Of a stretch of DNA of 64,000 nt, positions 50,752 to 61,249 are shown piece by piece (position 1 is the stretch's first letter; every line of letters starts with the position of its first letter). Below the pieces are notes generated by a model. It was not told the DNA's origin, did no database searches, and saw nothing but the letters and a program-made list of their open reading frames with translations. The DNA comes from Apostichopus japonicus (Eukaryota; Echinodermata; Holothuroidea; Aspidochirotida; Stichopodidae), in assembly GCF_037975245.1 (NCBI RefSeq), contig NC_092575.1, positions 2,921,001 to 2,985,000 of the forward strand, in the 5' to 3' direction. Both the position numbers and the translations under genes were made by a program.

Positions 50752-50928
50752 GTAAGTATAAAATTTTTTTTTTTTCTTTTTCCATAAAAATCACAGATAC
50801 AACTTGTCATCGGTTTGGTATCCCTACAGTCACCCTGTGAATCCTGGGGGAGGGGGGGCAATCGTCATGAACAGGGTTTCCTTATTTCTTTGGTTGAAAA
50901 GTGGAACACTTTCTGAGTCGGTATCAAG

Positions 50929-51079
50929 CAATAGAGATCATCTCTGCAGACCAGCTTGATCTATGGTGTGTAACTGTAGAACGCAACCAGGTTTTTTGTC
51001 TTGGGCAACATACGTAGCTGCAGAATGCCGGAGGTACCCCTCCCCCTCCCCCCCCCCGCTACGGTCATCCTGATTTTGA
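50929..51079. repeat. Dispersed repeat R2, copy 2
   Basis: Shares caatagagatcatctctgca, gaccagcttgatctatggt, ctgcagaatgccggag and catcctgatttt with 31436-31560, with an insertion and a poly-C run between the blocks. Same orientation as copy 1. Confidence 0.6.
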
Positions 51080-51410
51080 CCTTGTGTCTAATTTATTTTA
51101 GCGCACACAGTGTACTTGTGACGTTATTACTTAAAGTAATTATTATTATATGAAATAGCTAAATAAACCTTATATTGGTAGCACTTGTTTCAACTATGAA
51201 GCCCACCTTACAGCTTTTCTCCCGCCAAGCCTGCGGGACTAACATGTGGCCATCAATCATGTATCTTTGTTGAAACGATTAAATTGTGCTTTCGAAACGA
51301 TTGTGTACGATGATTCACACCACATGTGTACTTTCTGAGCGTTATGGTTATTATGACAGTGATTTCACTGACTGTCAGCAAAGACCCAAAGACCAAAATA
51401 TAAACAATAA

Positions 51411-51535
51411 AATATAAATATAATATATAAATATCATTAAATATCATAAATATAATATATATAATATATAATTAATATAATATATATAATAAAATATAAT
51501 AATAAGTATATAAATATATAAAATATAAACAATTT
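51411..51535. repeat. AT-only tract (AATATA-type)
   Basis: About 125 bp composed almost only of A and T, with aatataaatataatatataa patterns. Low-complexity microsatellite. Confidence 0.9.
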
Positions 51536-52550
51536 AATCTGTCGGTGGTTAAAATCTATATTCGTTGCAAAAGATCTGACATCCCTTATATATTAGGACG
51601 TATGTTAAACCTACTCCTCAACTATATAATCCTTCACCTCACCATATATTATCCCTATATATACAGTATACTACTGTCTCAAAGAGTGTCTGAAGACACA
51701 AGTACACATTCAAATTGAAAGAGCAAAATAGGTTTTTTCACTATCGAGGTCAATTTTTTTTTATCTCGACAGCCTCAATATAGTTTTCAGTTGTGTGAAG
51801 GGCTCCGTTTTCAAACGGGTTTGATACAGAGGATAGTGTAAAATATCCATATGTTACATGTATGAGAGCTTTAGAAACTGCTCAGAATACTTCTTTTTGC
51901 GGCTGTTTCCACGTACAATAATGTCAAATTTTTCGAATCGCAGGCTGCAGTTAATATAGTGACTGATCATATCAGGATAGATTGGAATATAATAAATATA
52001 TATGGCTCAGATGTGGCCTATTATGAAAACTAAACTCATTGCATAAAATACACAGTCGGTGAAATACATATAACAATAAGTCACTAAGATTCTGTGAACT
52101 CTGTGACATCTTTAATACACAATAACATTTCCAACAGTTCCCTATTGTTACTGAAAAACCAACACTAGAGTAAAGACCGAATAAACTGGTTGCAGCCATG
52201 ATTGAAATGTTCAAAAGTTACATCTGGAAGAAGTGCTTAGTTTTCCAGGTCATCAAACTGTCCAAAAAAGACTCAATTAACTTAGGTAATTGGATGCGAA
52301 CCAACTTGAAGTGTCAGCTCTACTTTAGCTCTTCATGCACTTGAAGATGTGACTCCTTCAGTATATATGTCAATTGACCTTTGTCTTGGCCCAACGTTTT
52401 ACAAGAAATTTGAAATTTGCTGTATGTATCCTTCCACATTTAAGGTTACTGTAAAACTATATTGTCAAAATTAAACATAGTCACAACATTTTTTTTTTTT
52501 TTTTTTTTTAAATTTTGCTTTAACTTATCAAATTTCATTTCTCTTTTCAG

Positions 52551-52625
52551 CCTTTTTCTAAAGAAGCTGTTGAATCAGTAAGGCACAAATTAACCAAGCG
52601 AGAAGCTCCTGTAGATTTATTTAAG
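52551..52625 (+). CDS. GRK2: GRK2/3 coding exon 5: RGS-homology domain
   Basis: Encodes residues 123-147, starting PFSKEAVESV and ending VDLFK. PFSK and the PxDLF end match GRK2/3. The acceptor follows a long T-rich tract ending CTTTTCAG; the donor is AAG|GTGAGTGT. Exon length is 75 bases, phase 0 at both ends. The sequence directly after this donor is the first, diverged unit of a 75-bp minisatellite whose later units repeat the donor hexamer. Translation read through the unspliced donor stays open for 103 intronic codons, to a TAG at 52935-52937. Confidence 0.96.
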
Positions 52626-53660
52626 GTGAGTGTCAAACAGGTAGAGAATTGCACTGTATTAATGGGAGAAACGCATAGTCTGATAGAGCATGGTGAGTGT
52701 TTAAACAGGTACAGAATATTGATGTGTATAGTGTTAATGGGAGAAACGCATAGTCTGATAGAGCATGGTGAGTGTTTAAACAGGTACAGAATATTGATGT
52801 GTATAGTGTTAATGGGAGAAACGCATAGTCTGATAGAGCATGGTGAGTGTTTAAACAGGTACAGAATATTGATGTGTATAGTGTTAATGGGAGAAACGCA
52901 TAGTCTGATAGAGTATGGTGAGTGTTTAAACAGGTAGAGAACGTTGCTGTGTTTAGTGTTAATGGGAGAAACACATAGTTTGATAGAGCATGGTGAGTGT
53001 TTAAACAGGTAGAGAATATTGCTGTACATAGTGTTAATGGGAGTAACACATAGTCTGATAGAGCATGGTGAGTGTTTAAACAGGTAGAGAACGTTGCTGT
53101 GTTTAGTGTTAATGGGAGAAACACATAGTTTGATAGAGCATGGTGAGTGTTAGACAGGTAGAGAATGTTGCTGTGTTTAGTGTTAATGGGAGAAACACAT
53201 AGTTTGATAGAGCATGGTGAGTGTTAGACAGGTAGAGAATGTTGCTGTGTTTAGTGTTAATGGGAGAAACACATAGTCTGATAGAGCATGGTGAGTGTTT
53301 AAACAGGTACAGAATATTGCTGTACATAGTGTTAATGGGAGAAACACATAGTCTGATAGAGCATGGTGAGTGTTTAAACAGGTACAGAATATTGATGTGT
53401 ATAGTGTTAATGGGAGAAACCCATAGTCTGATTGAGCATGGTGAGTGTTAGACAGGTAGAGAACGTTGCTGTGTATAGTGTTAATGGGAAAAACACATAG
53501 TTTGATAGAGCATTGTGAATGTTTAAACAGGTAGAGAAAATTGCTCTATAGAGTTAATATCAGAAGCACAAAGTTTGATAGAACTAGGTGAGTGTCAAGC
53601 ATGGTGAGTGTCAAACATATAGAGAGAATTGCAGTGTCTCATTGAAGAAACACATAGTGT
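52626..53660 (+). repeat. 75-bp minisatellite carrying copies of the exon 5 splice donor
   Basis: About a dozen units of 74-75 bp read ggtgagtgtttaaacaggta, gagaatattgctgtgtatag, tgttaatgggagaaacacat and agtctgatagagcat. The array begins in register with the genuine donor: exon 5 ends AAG and the intron starts gtgagtgtcaaacaggtaga. GTGAGTGT recurs at 52693, 52768, 52843, 52918, 52993, 53068, 53143, 53217, 53291, 53366 and 53441, and in degenerate units at 53588 and 53604. Most of the array stays open in long frames on both strands because 75 is a multiple of three. There are no spacers, so it is not a CRISPR array. Confidence 0.97.
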
Positions 53661-54024
53661 TATAGTACAAAACCTAATCTACAGTTATCCTTCAAGAGCA
53701 GGAAATATCAAAGAGAGGATGGGATGAGAGGGGAATGGCAGGCCAGGCAGGCAGGTGGATGTAAAGAAGAGATGTGTGTCATATTACATATGAGACTCAG
53801 ATCTTAAAAATACTCTCAGATATCGAAAAAGAATATAATTGAAGTGGTACTACATGCTCAGAGTCTCTGCTAGAGTATTGAAACACACAATTTGAGAGAA
53901 GAAAACTGAAGCCAAAAAAAAAAAAAAGGTAAAAAAAAGGCTTCTTGGCCATTGCTTGATGTTACGAGAAAATCACATAACATTGCTTTAATCAAGCTAC
54001 CTTGGAATTTGTACAAATAGATTC

Positions 54025-54165
54025 ACAGAAGGCGGAACGATCCCGTTCTTTTCTCTGGATCGAATGATTAACGTAACGTTTCGCTACCGCCTCGCAACCT
54101 GTCAGTTCTGTGCGATGGTGGTAATTTGTTGATATGGTCGTCGCAACAAATTGCCGGGAATTTTA
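54025..54165. other. CpG-dense patch before exon 6
   Basis: About 13 CpGs in 135 bp (ggcggaacgatcccg, cgtaacgtttcgctaccgcc, gtcgtcgc) within otherwise CpG-poor intron 5. No gene or transposon signature was recognised. Confidence 0.4.
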
Positions 54166-54354
54166 GTGTTTCATTTCTTCCCGGGTTGCCCTTTCAGTGG
54201 ATGTGTTTATTATACGCACAGCAGGCTTTCATAGTAGTAGGGCTTATGATTTCTCTTTTAAGTCTTTTTTTTTTCTAATATCATTATTATTATTTCCAAT
54301 TGAATGGTTAACGATTGTTTTCATTTTGTTTTTTTCTCTGCTTCTCTCCCGCAG

Positions 54355-54416
54355 CCATATATTGTAGAAATCTTGAACTCAGTTAAAGGAGAAATATTTC
54401 AAATTTTTTTAGAAAG
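54355..54416 (+). CDS. GRK2: GRK2/3 coding exon 6: end of RGS-homology domain
   Basis: Encodes residues 148-167 (PYIVEILNSVKGEIFQIFLE) and two bases of Ser168. Acceptor CTCCCGCAG|C; donor AAAG|GTAAGG, phase 2. It corresponds to the PYIxEI...FxxFIES stretch of GRK2, a late RGS-homology helix. The 62-base exon joins exon 7 in frame. A CpG-dense patch lies about 200 bp upstream at 54025-54165. Confidence 0.96.
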
Positions 54417-54705
54417 GTAAGGACCTTTTTTTTGTATTTTTTTTAAATGAATGGTTGTTCCGGTGATAAATTGCATGATCATTTTGTTACTTTGGGGTTT
54501 TCCCTTGTTTGGTTTGTTTTTTGTTTTTGTTTTCTGTCTTTTTGCTGGAGAGAGAGAGACTCTTAAAGAGACTAGTGGATTTGCTGAAGATCAACTTCCA
54601 AACAATCTTAATATGTGTAAAATAAAATGTCATAAAACTAGACTAATAGTTGTGCAAAGGGAGAGGGTCTGCGTAGGCTAAAAGGCATACTAGTGTAACA
54701 CCTAT

Positions 54706-54772
54706 AAAGGGTGGTGGGTTGTGGGGGTTGTGGGGGAGGGGGAGGGACTGGGTGAGGGTGGAGGGGGAGGTA
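54706..54772 (+). other. G-rich, potential G-quadruplex
   Basis: More than eight runs of three to five G (gtggtgggttgtgggggttg, gggggagggggagggactgg) lie on the + strand, the GRK2 sense strand. In the transcript these could fold as RNA G-quadruplexes. Not tested. Confidence 0.4.
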
Positions 54773-57068
54773 GCTTGGTAGCCATGCACAATTGGGGTAT
54801 GCTGTTGTTGACACGTCACTAGAAATCAAGGCTTTTAGACAGGTACCCCCCATCTGACAACCGTCCATATGATGGTCTGTGGTGTGGTGAAGAATTGAAA
54901 AAAAAAGACAATCAAAACAGTACACAATATACACTGCACCAGTGATGCAGTCTAAATCATACTGAGCCATTAGTTTTGGCATAAACGTACAAAAATGTTT
55001 ATGTAGTGTGAGTTAAGTTTTTCTCTAGTATAGGGGGGGTGGGGAGGAGTGACTATGGATAGTATGCTCGAAAGTTTTCAAAACATTCTGCAGAAAAGAG
55101 GCTAGTGGAGGGGGAGGGACATCAACCCCTCTTTGACCCCTCCTAGCCGGTGGGCAGTGATCCAACACTACCAAGTCAGCTAACATGAAACCCCTACATT
55201 CAGTTTCTGACATAATCCCTGCTGGAAAGTAGCCTAGCCATATCAAATCAAAAATTTGCTAAGATTTTTTTTTATTGATTTAAAAGTTATCATAAACACT
55301 CTGAGAGTGAAATTACCCAATAAAATGAAACTTTCATTTATAGCTTAACTATATAGTCAAGTTTCACTTAAAATAATGAAGAAATATATGATTTGTTTTT
55401 AAAATTTCTTAATTTCCTTTTGCATAGGATCACTGTGTATAAGTATGCCTCAGGAAATGTTTGTTAAGATTGCTAAATTTACTTATAAGTGAAAAACTTT
55501 GGAGTTATCACTGCCTAACTGAAAGGAGGATTGTTGACCAATAGGATACTATCCTGGTATTCAAACTCTGTTTTACATGGTGACCCCATTTGTCACCCTT
55601 GACACCCCCCCCCCCCAGTGGGAGATGATGTGGCCTGGGGAAAGGGTCTGCAGGGAGGGTATCCCCATTTCCCTGGTAGCAATATGGTGTTACTGTATGA
55701 TTAAGGGTTCTTAGTTTCCCTGGTTACAATACAGTGTTACTGTATATTTTGCAACTTATGAAAGTAGTTTTGTTTGAGCTTTTTATTACTGCCTGGAAAT
55801 GTTTTGGCAATCCTTAAAGAGGGCGGGACCCGCAGTTTGAATACCTGGAGGTATAGAGAAGGAGACCACTATGTGAATTATCTTTACGCCATTTTACATC
55901 CTACAAGAAGGCTTAAAGTTGGGAATGAATTTTTCTCAATTTTGTCATTATGAGAACCTTTTTTGATGAAATAGAAACCATTTTTACCATTTGTTTATTT
56001 GTCTTTCCTTTTTCTTCTATCTTTGTCCTTTTTTCTTGTTTTTTTCTTTTATATTTCTTTTTCTTTGACGGCAAACTGCTAGTCATTTGCAAACTAAGAA
56101 TTCACCCAAGCATGTTGCTTAAGATATATTTAGATTTTTTTATTTATTTTTATATATTTTTTCATAAAATGGGCGTTGAAGTTAAAGGCTGACTCTTCAT
56201 AATTTCCACCAGTCAACATTTTATTCTACAATATTATTTCCTTCCTTCCTTCTTTCTTTCTCTTTCTTTCGTCTTTTTATTTTTTTCTTCTTGTTGTTGC
56301 TCCGTCTGAATATCTTTTTTGAATAGTCACTCGTCCGTCTGTAACCTGGAATTGATTCGACTCATGTATCTCAGCTTTTTGTCACGATCATTTGAATGTC
56401 ATGCATGTACAGTACCCACCGTTCAGTGTTGACTCACCGGAATGAAGACGAGTTGTGGTACCGACCGTGAAAGAAGAGAGAAACGAGATGGGAAGAAAAA
56501 AAAAAGAGATTGAGAATGAGGATGAGGATGATGAAAAAGTAGCAGGAAACAGTGTTGTTCAATTACCTTGAAATTGTCACAAGACTCAGCCAGTTGCTGT
56601 GTACAACCTTCTCAAAAGCAATTACTTAAGGTTGAGGGTTTTCATAAGCAGAGCGATGAAAGAGAGCATTCCAGAAAAAAAAAAGAAGATGAAAAAGGGA
56701 GAGAGAGAGAGAGAGATGGGAAGGAGTAGAAGAGGATGGAGATTGGAGAAGATGCACTCACTGAAGATGGGTTTTATAAAAGCCAAAATGTGTGTTATTA
56801 TTGCATGAAAAGATTGTGAACTGTTCTCCTTTGCCCTCAAAGATAGTAACGAGATGATTCGGTTTTGAATTGTTATAAAAAGAAAGGAGTTATTGCTATC
56901 GCAAAACAAAACAACACAAATACAAAAAACAAAGGTTTGAAATTGTCAGATCTGACTGGATGAAATGGGATTTGTTTATCTTTAGTGGTTGTTGTTCTTG
57001 TTCTTGTTAATTTTATTTTTATTTTCTCACTGCTTCCCTCTTTTATCTTGTTCGTTTGTTGTTTTGTT

Positions 57069-57600
57069 TGTATTTTTGGAGTTTTTGGTTTCCATGTATA
57101 AGAAGCTTAACTCATTTTTCTCTTCATTTTTTTCTTCTTCTCTGTTGTATGATATATAATAATAATAAATAAAATAGTGCTTATATAGAGCGTTCATCAG
57201 CAACGCTGCTCGAAGCGCTTTACAGGAATTGAAACAATTAATATACAGGAAACATTTAAAATACAGGAAACATTCAAAAGCAAATAGTACAAAAATATCG
57301 ACTAAAAGGATATACATACATGTTGTGTAAAGTAAAATACCGATATTCTTCTCGACCAAGTTTCCCACCGTGTGAACAGAAACAAGGATTTTTTTTTGTA
57401 TTTTTGGTTTCCATTTATAAAAAGCTTCTAAGGTTTTTTTTTTTTTTTTTTCATTTTCTTCTTCTTTCTGTTACTGGCCACAATATTTGTATGATATGTA
57501 TACACATGTTGTGAAAAGAAAATAACAACATTCTTCCAGACCAAGTTTCCCACCGTTTTGAACAGGAACACAAAAAATAATATCTCTTTTCTTCTTCTGT
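57069..57600. repeat. Two diverged copies of a segment upstream of exon 7
   Basis: Blocks tatttttgg...gtttccatgtataagaag (57069-57108) and catgttgtgtaaagtaaaat...gaccaagtttcccaccg (57318-57384) recur as 57398-57427 and 57506-57570 in the same order. The first copy is lengthened by an inserted repeat (57156-57310). Confidence 0.85.
57156..57250 (-). mobile_element. Short dispersed repeat with GCGCTTTACA end and ATT tail
   Basis: The minus strand reads CTGTAAAGCGCTTCGAGCAG, CGTTGCTGATGAACGCTCTA, TATAAGCACTATTTTATT and a TTATTATTAT tail. I recognise this pattern (AAGCGCTTTACAG, GCGCTATATAAGC, ATT repeats) as a repeat common in marine invertebrate genomes; the family name is not certain. It interrupts the first copy of the duplicated segment, so it inserted after the duplication or was lost from the other copy. 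Confidence 0.55.
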
Positions 57601-57611
57601 TTCCGTTGCAG

Positions 57612-57663
57612 TGAAAAATTTACTAGATTTTGCCAGTGGAAAAATGTAGAACTTAACATTAAC
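57612..57663 (+). CDS. GRK2: GRK2/3 coding exon 7: RGS-homology / kinase junction
   Basis: Encodes residues 168-185, SEKFTRFCQWKNVELNIN. KFTRFCQWKNVELNI is essentially invariant in GRK2/3. The acceptor is CCGTTGCAG|T after a pyrimidine-rich tract; the donor is AAC|GTGAGT, with a non-consensus C at -1. At 52 bases it is the shortest exon here. Two diverged copies of a roughly 200-300 bp sequence lie directly upstream (57069-57600), so the acceptor region has been partly duplicated. Confidence 0.96.
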
Positions 57664-58244
57664 GTGAGTACCGAGTTTTGATGCTATCTTCGGGGAGAGA
57701 TAACATTATAGACATTATAGCATTTTCCATTTGATAAAATGTTAAATAAAAATAAAATGTTAATAACTCGATACAGTACTCGATACAGTATTCATGTTGT
57801 TAAAAATAAATAATTTCAAAAATTGCTTTTCAGCTGCCTTTAAAATCCTTATTGCTTTAATGCCATTTTCATCTCCCATATTGATGAAATTGTGAATTTA
57901 TAAACAGTATTGATTGACTTTTACCCATCATAACCATTGTGGCTTGAACAAAACAGATAATACCATGTCTTTAGTGTTTGTTATTCTTTTGGGCAGACCA
58001 GATGTTTGCCAGATAAATATGGGTTTGATATTTAGGAGAAACTAGATCTCACATCATGAATATTACATTAAAAATAGGTTGTGTTAATGTTGGGAATGTT
58101 GAAAAAAAAGGCTTTAAATATTCTTCTCTAGCAGCTGAGAAAAATTATCGTTTTAGAATGTTTTACTGCAATGATATCATCTTGTTAGCTTTTGTTACAC
58201 CTAATAAGTGCATCTGGTAACATTTCAGTGGGTGACATCATCAT

Positions 58245-59688
58245 TAGTGTTGCGCCGATATCACCAATATCGGTTTTGGCCGATATCCGATATTATCATC
58301 CCAATATCGGTCCGATACCGATACGATACCGATATTTTTTAACAGACAAAATAAAATGGACGCAGTAAATGTGAGCCTTAACATCGTAAAGACTTACAAG
58401 TTGCTTACAGTGTTAATGTATGCTTGCAAATATGCATCTTAATTAGGTTACGAACTGTCGATCACAATGTAAAAGTTATAATTTATTGAGTTTATACTCA
58501 ATGTACAACTTATTCACTTGACCGTATAGAGGGAAAAAAAAATTGAAAATCAGTAGAGAAATGACCAATTGTGTACGGAAAGTAAGGTGGTACACATTTT
58601 CAAATATTACGAAAGATCGAGCAAAACACTTTCGAAAAATTCACGCAAAACTGGCATATCGTACTAATGCAACTAATGTCATATAAACAAGGATCTAGTG
58701 CATCCATTTATGAATATACCGTACGACCACATCTGTTGTTAAGCGGGGAGAAAAGAAAGTATTTTCTAGAATTTCCAAAAATACGAAAGAAATAATATCC
58801 TACCATAGTTAAGTGTATAACAAATAGCCTAACCACCTCGGCGGTTACAGATCTCACGTAACTAAAAAGTTCCTTGGCAACGTGCCAAAAAATGTTAACA
58901 AACACGTGTTACACAGGGGATGAGCTCACAGTGATTGGGAAGGTACCTGGGAAAATTAACAGCACAGGCACCGTGGTAGTTGGGTATAGGGTTAAACACT
59001 GCAGTTGTAAAAATGTACGCATAGTGCACGCTATTCGTTGTTAGGCAGTCTAGAAACAGGGCTTTGCTGAACGTTGTTTGTTTCATAATATCGGACGTTT
59101 TGTAAGTTGCACGTTTTAAAGATTGAAAGACAGATTAAAACTCTATTCATTTTATAACATTATATAGGTACTCTAACTTGTCATTTTAAAATTTAGCAGT
59201 TTCGTGACAATTTGAATAAAAAAAAGTTGTCAGTATTTTATGTTCGCGGGAAATTGAACAAGGTTTTCCAACTTTGCTGAACTGTGCGGTTAAACATCAT
59301 GTTCAAGGTTTTCACGGAGGCCTTTGAGAAAATGAATGGTTAGTACAGTGTATGCTGCACTAATGCTGTGTTTAGGCCAAGGTTCACGAAGGTCATTGGT
59401 TATATTCGCGCGCCGTAGACATGTTTTTAGAGGTTACGGAGGGTCAGGTTTCCATGGATATTAATCGAAATGAATCTGAGTTTAACTGACGCTAAAGAAA
59501 TGGATCGTCTTGGGCAGATTAACAGATCATTGCAAGTATAAAGAAGTAGTTCTGCTGTTAAAAAGAAAAGTTCAATATCGGTTTGCTGTTATCGGCAATT
59601 AGGCAAAATTTTACCGATACCGATATGCTGCCGATATTGCAAATATCGGCCGATACCGATATTGAAAACGATTATCGTAGCAACACTA
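58245..59688. mobile_element. Non-autonomous hAT-like transposon, 1,444 bp
   Basis: Ends TAGTGTTGC and GCAACACTA are perfect inverted repeats. They are flanked by ATCATCAT at 58237-58244 and again at 59689-59696, an 8-bp target duplication as made by hAT transposases. Both subterminal regions are packed with CCGATATCGG and ACCGATACCGATA words (58257-58337, 59576-59663), presumed transposase-binding repeats. No transposase is encoded; interior frames of about 60 codons match nothing. The ATC-rich flank slightly weakens the duplication call, since the word is locally repetitive. Confidence 0.85.
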
Positions 59689-60169
59689 ATCATCATCATA
59701 GCAAATGAGTTGAAACTAATTTGTTTTTGTTCCTCTTTACAATTTTCAAGTCATTTACAATTTTTTTACAATTTTCAAGTCATTTAACATACAGTAGAAC
59801 AATAAAATAAAGAAATATCTTTTGGATTTACTATTTTAAAGAAACTGTGCAAGTTAGATTATATTGACAGCGCAGCGAAATGGGATGAATCTGAAGAACA
59901 CCAAGAACGACGTTAAAGGAAAGTTAACTTGTTGAACAACATGTGCAATAATGACATCACAGACTAGCTACTGAGATCCATATCTTAGAAAACCCCAAAT
60001 TAAGTCAACTTTTAAACAACCCATACTTAGAGTTCGGAACAAGCCATTATCGAGCAAGGGCCTTTTTTCATCTTGGAAGTGTGGAATATTCTAGTCTCTC
60101 CCAAAAGTTTCACCAGCGTAATTTTTCCGCTATTTAAAGCAACCCATACCCATCTGGATGTAAACATTT

Positions 60170-60545
60170 ATTGCGTTTCAAACATGTCAGAAGGGGAAGA
60201 ACTGTAGCCCTCTTGGGTTCACTGGAATTTTTTACACAATATCCATTTACAACACATCAGTCATTCAATCAATTGATTCCAGTCTCTCTTGTAGGTAGAC
60301 TTTATTTGTGAAAACTCGGGACTACCAACAAAAAATGCAAATGAATTCTTTTTTCTCCTTCTGCCTTCTTCCTTTCTGTCAAAGTCTGCAATTTGCAGAA
60401 GTCTTGAGTTTGACTGGAAGCTCCCAAGCGGGAGGGCTTCTGTCATGTTGTCACATAGGCAACCCCGTCCAGTTAGCCACGCTGATGAAGAAAGGTTTCC
60501 ATCGCATTTGAAACAAAATATTCCTGTGCTCTTGTGTTTCAATAC
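60170..60545. repeat. Possible old interspersed repeat
   Basis: The stretch has atypical composition, with gcgggagggcttctgtcatg, gcaaccccgtccagttagcc and gatgaagaaaggtttccatc blocks. These look like pieces I associate with interspersed repeats. No second copy lies in the window and no ends were found, so this is only a suspicion. Confidence 0.25.
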
Positions 60546-61031
60546 AAGGGATGACTCTTGATTGTGAAATGCAACGAAACACTTTTTGTTGGGGGGGGGG
60601 CTGAGTGGGGGGGCTGGGGGGAATAGCCTACAGTTTCTTTTCTTGAGTTTCTAGAAATATAATTTGGGGACTTTATCTTGTACAATTATACAGGAATTAA
60701 TTTTCTTTTCTTTTCTCTTCTTTCCACAAAAGAGAGCTTGTAGTTCTTAATTAATAAAGGTTCTTCAGTTTTGTATAGTAATTTTATTGCAAGCTATATT
60801 CACTTTGTACTTGAAAAAAAAAAAACTTTCCATAGATATTGACAAACTTGATTACTGTAATTCAAATTTTTTATAACTTCACAAGTGATTTTTGTTCTAG
60901 TTTTGTGTTTTTATTGCTGAGCATAATATCAATTTTACTTTTGTTTATAGTCATTATGCTTTGAACTTGAAACAAACTCATACTTTCAGTATCAATAAAT
61001 GCTCTGTTTTCTCTTTGTCTCTCTGTACTAG

Positions 61032-61123
61032 TTAACAATGAACGACTTCAGTGTACACAGAATAATCGGCAGAGGTGGCTTTGGCGAGGTCTATGGATGT
61101 AGAAAAGCTGACACAGGAAAAAT
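61032..61123 (+). CDS. GRK2: GRK2/3 coding exon 8: start of kinase domain, glycine loop
   Basis: Encodes residues 186-215 and two bases of Met216. [13 protein letters not shown] is followed by the glycine-rich ATP loop GRGGFGEV (198-205) and [10 protein letters not shown]. The acceptor is TGTACTAG|T and the donor AAAAAT|GTGAGT. The donor has T at -1, so it is weaker than consensus at that position. The following 599-bp intron contains a better-looking AAG|GTGAGT at 61389, within the TGAGTCA array. The residues match human GRK2 almost completely. Confidence 0.97.
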
Positions 61124-61154
61124 GTGAGTTTGCAAGTACCTGGCAAGCTATTGG

Positions 61155-61202
61155 TAGGGGTAGAGGGTGGGGAGGGGGGATGGGGCTGGGGAAGGATGGG
61201 AT
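61155..61202 (+). other. G-rich, potential G-quadruplex
   Basis: Runs ggggtagagggtggggaggg and gggatggggctggggaagg lie 30 bases after the exon 8 donor on the sense strand. G runs just downstream of a weak donor can act as intronic splicing enhancers; this is inference. Confidence 0.4.
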
Positions 61203-61249
61203 GGACGGTCATGATGGGGGTGTCTAAACATGACATGACTTGACATAAG

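Larger units (their letters stand above)
50752..52550 (+). other. Intron 4 of GRK2 (1,799 bp, phase 0)
   Basis: Begins GTAAGT, ends CTTTTCAG after a long T run (52491-52509). Contains an R2 repeat copy and an AT-only stretch at 51411-51535. No other feature recognised. Confidence 0.92.
52626..54354 (+). other. Intron 5 of GRK2 (1,729 bp, phase 0)
   Basis: Begins GTGAGT, ends CTCCCGCAG. Its first kilobase is the 75-bp minisatellite. The rest has a poly-A run near 53915 and a CpG-dense patch at 54025-54165. Confidence 0.93.
54417..57611 (+). other. Intron 6 of GRK2 (3,195 bp, phase 2)
   Basis: Begins GTAAGG, ends CCGTTGCAG. Contains a G-rich stretch (54706-54772), poly-pyrimidine runs, and a duplicated segment upstream of exon 7 with a short dispersed repeat inside it. 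Stretches such as 54990-56500 show nothing nameable. Confidence 0.92.
57664..61031 (+). other. Intron 7 of GRK2 (3,368 bp, phase 0)
   Basis: Begins GTGAGT, ends TGTACTAG. Nearly half is the hAT-like element at 58245-59688. The part from 60170 to 60545 has the look of an old repeat. A poly-G run lies at 60591-60620. The other sequence is unremarkable. Confidence 0.92.

Noticed and set aside
52547-53451. Long open frames on both strands over the 75-bp array (up to 163 codons)
   Set aside because: They arise because the repeat unit is a multiple of three with few stops. The region is intronic, and 74-bp units break the frame. No start context or homology.
52626-53660. CRISPR-like array
   Set aside because: Units are contiguous and whole-unit similar, with no unique spacers, in an animal intron.
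60440-60520. Hammerhead ribozyme from ctgatga ... gaaac
   Set aside because: The core words are present, but helix II would have unpaired bases before GAAA and no complementary stem III is found.
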